A stretch of DNA of 64,000 bases, from positions 51,460,001 to 51,524,000 of the forward strand of contig OZ231126.1 of NCBI GenBank assembly GCA_965153355.1, given 5' to 3'. Positions 59,024-64,000 of the stretch are shown here, one piece after another; position 1 is the first letter of the stretch, and each line of letters begins with the position of its first letter. This DNA comes from Flaccisagitta enflata (taxonomy: Eukaryota > Chaetognatha > Sagittoidea > Aphragmophora). The notes beneath the pieces were generated by a model. The model was not told the origin of the DNA. It searched no databases and was given only the letters and a program-made list of their open reading frames with translations. Position numbers and translations under genes: made by a program.

Positions 59024-59194
59024 TACGCGACTCTACATCCCGCTTTGTTTGTCCGTCCGTCCGTCTCTCAGTCCATCCGTCGGTCCATCACAGTTTTCTT
59101 CTTTAGTGCTCCTGCCCAAATGATCAAGTGACCTCAAAAATGGCCCCTGCCCACCCGCACCAGACTGGGGTAGCCGTGTATCCGGCCTTGTTTT
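59024..59194 (+). mobile_element. GTCC element, type A copy with intact middle
   Basis: It starts AGTCGCGCGCTACGCGACTC, then GTCC tetramers, then GATCAAGTGACCTCAAAAATGG without interruption, then CCCCTGCCCACCCGCACC, and ends ATCCGGCCTTGTTTTT. A second truncated 5' end (TAGTTCGGACATGCGTGTCG) follows at once, so two copies sit head to tail. Confidence 0.75.
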
Positions 59195-59246
59195 TAGTTC
59201 GGACATGCGTGTCGGTCGGTTGTTTTTGTTGTTAACCAAATCTCTG

Positions 59247-59535
59247 GGATTTGGGCCTCAAGACGGGGATTTGGGCCTCAAGGCTGGGATTTGGGTCTCG
59301 AGGTTGGGATTTAGGCCTCAAGGCTGGGACTTGGACCTCAAGGCTGGGATTTAGGCCTTGAGGCTAGGATCTGAGTGAGAGGGAGGGGGGCGGACGGAGG
59401 AGGAGGAGGAGGAGAAAATGTGAGAGCATAGGTCATCGATCCCATCGGGGCCGCTGCCCTGCTCCCAACTCAACATCAACCACAACCTACTTAAGCTAGG
59501 CATGGGTACCGCTGACCATCTAAAGCTTTTGCGAA
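59247..59535. mobile_element. Element C, truncated copy
   Basis: GGGATTTGGGCCTCAAGGCT-type 20-mers (inverted relative to copy 1) are followed by GAGCATAGGTCATCGATCCC, GGGGCCGCTGCCCTGCTCCC and ACCGCTGACCATCTAAAGC. The left hairpin is missing. Confidence 0.55.
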
Positions 59536-59663
59536 TATTACTTTTTCGGCGTTTTTGAGGGTTTTGAGCTTACTGCTCCTGCAAAAATACCACAGGTACC
59601 TTCTCTATCACTGCCCCTGCCCGTCTGACTAGGCCACTAGGGAAGCCGTATATCCGGCCTTTT

Positions 59664-60228
59664 GGGCAGCGGCCTATGCTTTCACACATAGAGGAAATTT
59701 TTCCTTCTCCTCCTCCTCCTCCTTCTCCGTCCACCCCCTCAAGCCTCAAATCCAGTCTTGAGGCCCAAAATCTAGCCTCGAAGCTCAAATCTAGCCCTCA
59801 AAGCTAAAAATCCAGCCTGCAAGCTCAAATTCCAGCCTCAAGCCCAAAATTTAGCCTTGAGGCTCAAATACCAGCCTTGATCCTCAAATTCTAGGCTTCG
59901 AGGCCAGAATTTGAGCTTGCAGGCTCAAATCCCAGTCTTGAGGCCCAAATCCCAGTCTTGAGGCTCAAATCCCAGTCTTGAGACTCAAATCCCAGCCTTG
60001 AGGCTCAAATCCCAACCTTGCGAATCAAATCCTAGCTTTGAGGCTCAAATCCCTGCTTCATGGTTCCAATCCTTGCAGCAAGGCTCAAATTCGAGCCTCA
60101 AGCTTCAAAACTTACTGAGCATAGGTCATCGGCCCCTTTGGGGCCGCTGCCCCTCTCACCATCACACTCCCATATACAAACGCAGGGGCAACGGGTACCG
60201 CTGACCATCTAACGCTTTTGCGACTATT
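59664..60228 (+). mobile_element. Element C, copy 2
   Basis: It starts TTGGGCAGCGGCCTATGCTT (hairpin partly deleted). The middle is an irregular minisatellite of CTCAAATCCCAGTCTTGAGG-type units. It then carries GAGCATAGGTCATCGGCCCC, TTTGGGGCCGCTGCCCC and the tail ACCGCTGACCATCTAACGCT. The order of parts matches 8710-9312. Confidence 0.65.
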
Positions 60229-60369
60229 TATGATTCTGCTACTATACGCGGATGACGCATCGAGGGGCGCTATCCGTACTGTTTTTGTTCGCAGCCCCCT
60301 AAAAAGTGAGAGACAGCGTGAACTGCTATTCAACTGGGAGTATATCACGAGGCTCTCTTCCATATTTTT

Positions 60370-60578
60370 ACTTGCGGACACGCAACTCTATAAGAGGCTT
60401 TTTCCGTCCGGCCGTCCGTCGGTCCTGCGGTCCATCATAGTCATCGAGTTGAAAAGTGGGGTAACGAGCGTTTTAGATACTTTATGTGTATGTTTGAGTG
60501 TTGGGGTGGGTTAGGGTGCGGATGGGGGTTGGATGCCCCTGTCCTCCCGTCCGCAACGATATTATGACCCCGCGTCAC
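60370..60578 (+). mobile_element. GTCC element, type B copy
   Basis: It starts ACTTGCGGACACGCAACTCT and has CTATAAGAGGC, GTCC tetramers, TCATCGAGTTG, then a GT/GGGT-rich insert (GGGTTAGGGTGCGGATGGGG), then CCGTCCGCAACGATATTATG and ACCCCGCGTCAC. Confidence 0.8.
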
Positions 60579-60579
60579 T

Positions 60580-61488
60580 TGTGCAACTTGGGTAGAATGA
60601 GGGATATTGTTCCACCTTTCATACATATAGGCTATATCATTACGGGAGAAGAATCAATTGGGCCAGTAGGGGTGTACCGGTGTAAATGAAGGATAGTTTT
60701 AGTGAAAACGCTTCGCTTTATTTCTTTTATTTTCTATTCTTTTTGCTTTTAATACAAAAAGCAGGAAATAGCTGATTTTCACATATCTTTTCTACAGTAG
60801 GAAAGAAACGGAGAAGGAAAAAAAAAAGATTTAAAAAACAGATTCATCTTCCGTTTTCGAAAAAAGAATTTCGCGTTTTCTCGAGGTTTCTCGGAGAAAG
60901 ATTTATGCATCGAAGGTGTAAAGCCAAACCAAACCAAAATTCCGTCCATTTTTCTGTCAAAAAATCCAAACGAATGTTTTTTTTCTTTCAAGTTGACACA
61001 TATGTGTGTGTGTGTGCCCAAAAATAGCATTATAACAAGACGAACGATCTGTTTATTTCCTTCGAGTTCAAAGAACTAAATTTCAAATATAATCGGAATT
61101 TCGTTTTTTTTTTTCAAAGATGTGATGTTTTCTTAAGTGATAGTTATCATTCAATTCCTTTTTTTTTTTTGATGAGATGTTTTTACGTTTTTATTCACAT
61201 TTTCCTATAACCTATTGTTTCATTTTCTCGTCTTTTCAGTTCACGATCTTTTGATTAGATTTTCTCTCATGGACGGTTGTTTCTTTTACTCCGTGTGTTA
61301 GGTTGTTTACTTGAGTTGTTGACTGCGTAGTGCGCATTGGCTTGTCCCGATATCTCGCCTCAAACGATAAGTTACCATTAGTAACTAAAGTTATTCTGTG
61401 GAAAACAAAAAGAAATGAAATTCATTAAAAGTCATTGCCAACATAATTAAAACCTATCTTCACTTGAGCTGCAGTTGATAAAAAAATA
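60580..61488. other. Intergenic, no gene seen
   Basis: Short frames only. AT-rich with several T homopolymers. Confidence 0.35.
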
Positions 61489-61489
61489 A

Positions 61490-61834
<345 letters not shown>

Positions 61835-62185
61835 AAATGATGCATCAAAACGCTAGCATGATGCAGTTCCAATGTAGTCAAACAAACTTACAAAGAGATG
61901 AAAAATTGAAGTAGCCAAATCTTTCCTACAATGAAAAAAAAAACACAACTAAGATGAATCACCATACTAGCATTATTTTAATGCTTCAACACTTTAACCT
62001 GGAGATAACAAATATCCAAGACACATCATAGGAAAAAAATACTGTTGAGGGCGTCAGACTCATTCTTTTTCTTATCAAGGCAAACGACGTGAAATTCATC
62101 AAGCGGCGGCATAACAGATACAAATACAAAATGTCTCGCTATTGAACATCGTATTTTCATATCCAGGTGTCATGGCCGTTTTTCG

Positions 62186-62334
<149 letters not shown>

Positions 62335-62684
62335 GATTTTATCATGTTTATTTTGAAAAAAGGTTATTCCCTATGATGTGATGGAGATATTTGTTGATCA
62401 ACAATTGTTGTTATGGTTCACTGTTGTCGTTATCCCTGTTGTTGTTGTTAGTTTATTTGTTTGTTTGTTTGTTTGTTTGTGTGTTTTTCTTATCAAACTC
62501 GTTGTTGTCGCCGTCGTTTATTTTTTTCTGTTGTTGTACCGAGAGAAGCAAGGAGTCCTTTTTTCGCCTTTAACGACGACATACATCATCAGTAAAAAGA
62601 CGGCGAATCAAAGAAAGAAATTCCGAAGAAATTCCGCGAAACATTAAGTGGAATGGTTCAAAAGAAAGAGGAAGAAGGGAAAGA

Positions 62685-62792
<108 letters not shown>

Positions 62793-63168
62793 CGGAACTA
62801 TGCGGAGGTAACGGGTGTGGGTAGACGGAAAAGAACGAGAAAGGGGGGGGGGGCGAGAGACGGAAATCAAATACTGGTACGTTCAAGGATAAAAGGAAAA
62901 GGAGGAAGAAGCGTAAAATAAAGATGCAAATAAAAGGAGGATGCAGGCCAACTCAACTAGAATTTACCCTTGTGTCGAAGGGGGGAAGGGGTACAAAGGA
63001 GGAAGCTTCAGGAAAAGAGTTGAAAAAGTAAAGAAAAATAAGACAGTAAAAGGATGAGGAAGGGGAGGAAATATGAAATCTAAGAAGGAAGATGACAAAG
63101 AGAAGAAGGAACAAGCATAGAGAGAAAGGAGGGAATTCAGATAGAGTCGAAGAAAAAAATCAAAAAAT

Positions 63169-63411
63169 AGTGACACGGGGTCACAATATCGTTGCGGACG
63201 GGTGGGTAGAGGCATACAACCCCCATCATACCCTCTTCCACCCCATGCGCACTCACACACACAGTCAATCATAACTGTAGCATCATATATGTGCACGTTT
63301 TCACACTTTCTGATTCGATCATCATGGACCGACGGATGGACCATTCAACGGACCGACGGACCGACGGATGGACAAAACCCTCTTATAGAGTTGCGTGTCT
63401 GCAACTCAAAA
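63169..63411 (-). mobile_element. GTCC element, full-length type B copy
   Basis: The left edge GTGACACGGGGTCACAATAT is followed by CGTTGCGGACGGGTGGGTAG. The middle holds CACACACAC and TGATTCGATCATCATGG. CGGACGGATGGAC-type tetramers lead to CCTCTTATAGAGTTGCGTGT and the hairpin end GTCTGCAACTCAAAAA. Confidence 0.8.
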
Positions 63412-64000
63412 ACGCAGTGGAGGAGAGGTGGTTTTTATCTGTGTCTGTGAAGAAAAGTTGAGAAAAGTAAAGAGGATTACAGAGAACTAGAATTGAAAAA
63501 AAAAAAACTTGGGGGATTTGAATAGAAGTGGAACTGCGAACAGTTATGCGTACAGTTATGCGTCACAAAAGCGTGTCTCCTAGAAGAGGGCAAATTTGAT
63601 GGTTTAACTCAAGCTATCTTAACGGTGCATTGCATTGCTGGTAAGCTGCATTGCTTGCCAACTCATATGACGAGGTTAACCATATTTGGTCATCCGAAAG
63701 ACCTGTAGGGACCAAAGCTTTTTCACCCTGTAGGCGGTTGCGCTCTATCGGAGTACGTTGATCGTGAAGTCAACTACAAACCGACGAAAAGGTAGATACA
63801 CTAAGTTACAAATACAAACACATATGAAAATGAATGGGGGGGGGGGTAGGCAGGGCTGGGAAGGCAAGGCAGGGCAGGGGAGGCAGAGGTGTCGGTAAGC
63901 AATCAACAACCCAACCTCACATGCTTCGGACCTAGCCATCGTCCCAGACTACAAACGTAAATAATGACATGTGTCCCTATCCCCTTATGTAATTGCGCAC
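63412..64000. other. Intergenic, no gene seen
   Basis: A GGCAGGGCAGGGGAGGCAG purine-rich patch lies at about 63836-63890. No coding sequence or element ends are supported. Confidence 0.35.

Overview
The window is nuclear DNA of a repeat-laden animal, most likely an aquatic invertebrate. Reasons: protein-coding sequence is sparse and split by introns with consensus GT/AG sites and consistent phases; microsatellites are extremely dense ((GA)n, (GT)n, (AAC)n); many palindromic or TIR-bearing DNA transposons show clean target-site duplications (TSDs); and there is a RAG1/Transib-family transposase. Nothing looks bacterial or viral. The species cannot be fixed from the sequence; a lophotrochozoan or a non-vertebrate deuterostome would both fit.

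Layout. 1-6.5 kb: an intronless minus-strand leucine-rich-repeat (LRR) gene with a signal peptide (1845-3734), then a 1.1 kb perfect-ended palindrome. 7-20 kb: transposons and minisatellites, including a hAT-like element with an 8-bp TSD, several copies of a dispersed family named here the 'GTCC element', a Mutator-like MITE with a 9-bp TSD, and a roughly 70-bp minisatellite array (17752-19052). 20.1-23.2 kb: a roughly 27-bp minisatellite directly followed by an uninterrupted 765-codon minus-strand RAG1-like transposase gene in which the catalytic D-D-E positions are present. 24.6-29.2 kb: five minus-strand exons whose splice phases all agree; they encode two tandem copies of a roughly 100-residue beta-rich module of unrecognised family and end in an acidic tail. 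Further upstream exons may lie beyond 29.2 kb. 29.4-64 kb: mostly repeats. The highlights are a four-deep transposon nest (44095-47321), a 2.66 kb TIR element with a nested palindrome (41122-43782), a second copy of the Mutator-like MITE, and a candidate Ser/Arg-rich membrane-protein exon (47971-48570).

The recognised genes do not form a pathway. The dominant theme is transposon activity. At least fourteen GTCC elements occur in both orientations, and their stem bases covary. Three foldback elements with 4-bp TSDs share an internal core although one of them has unrelated ends. Nested insertions give a relative chronology. Most open frames over 60 codons in this window are shadows of microsatellites and were left out.
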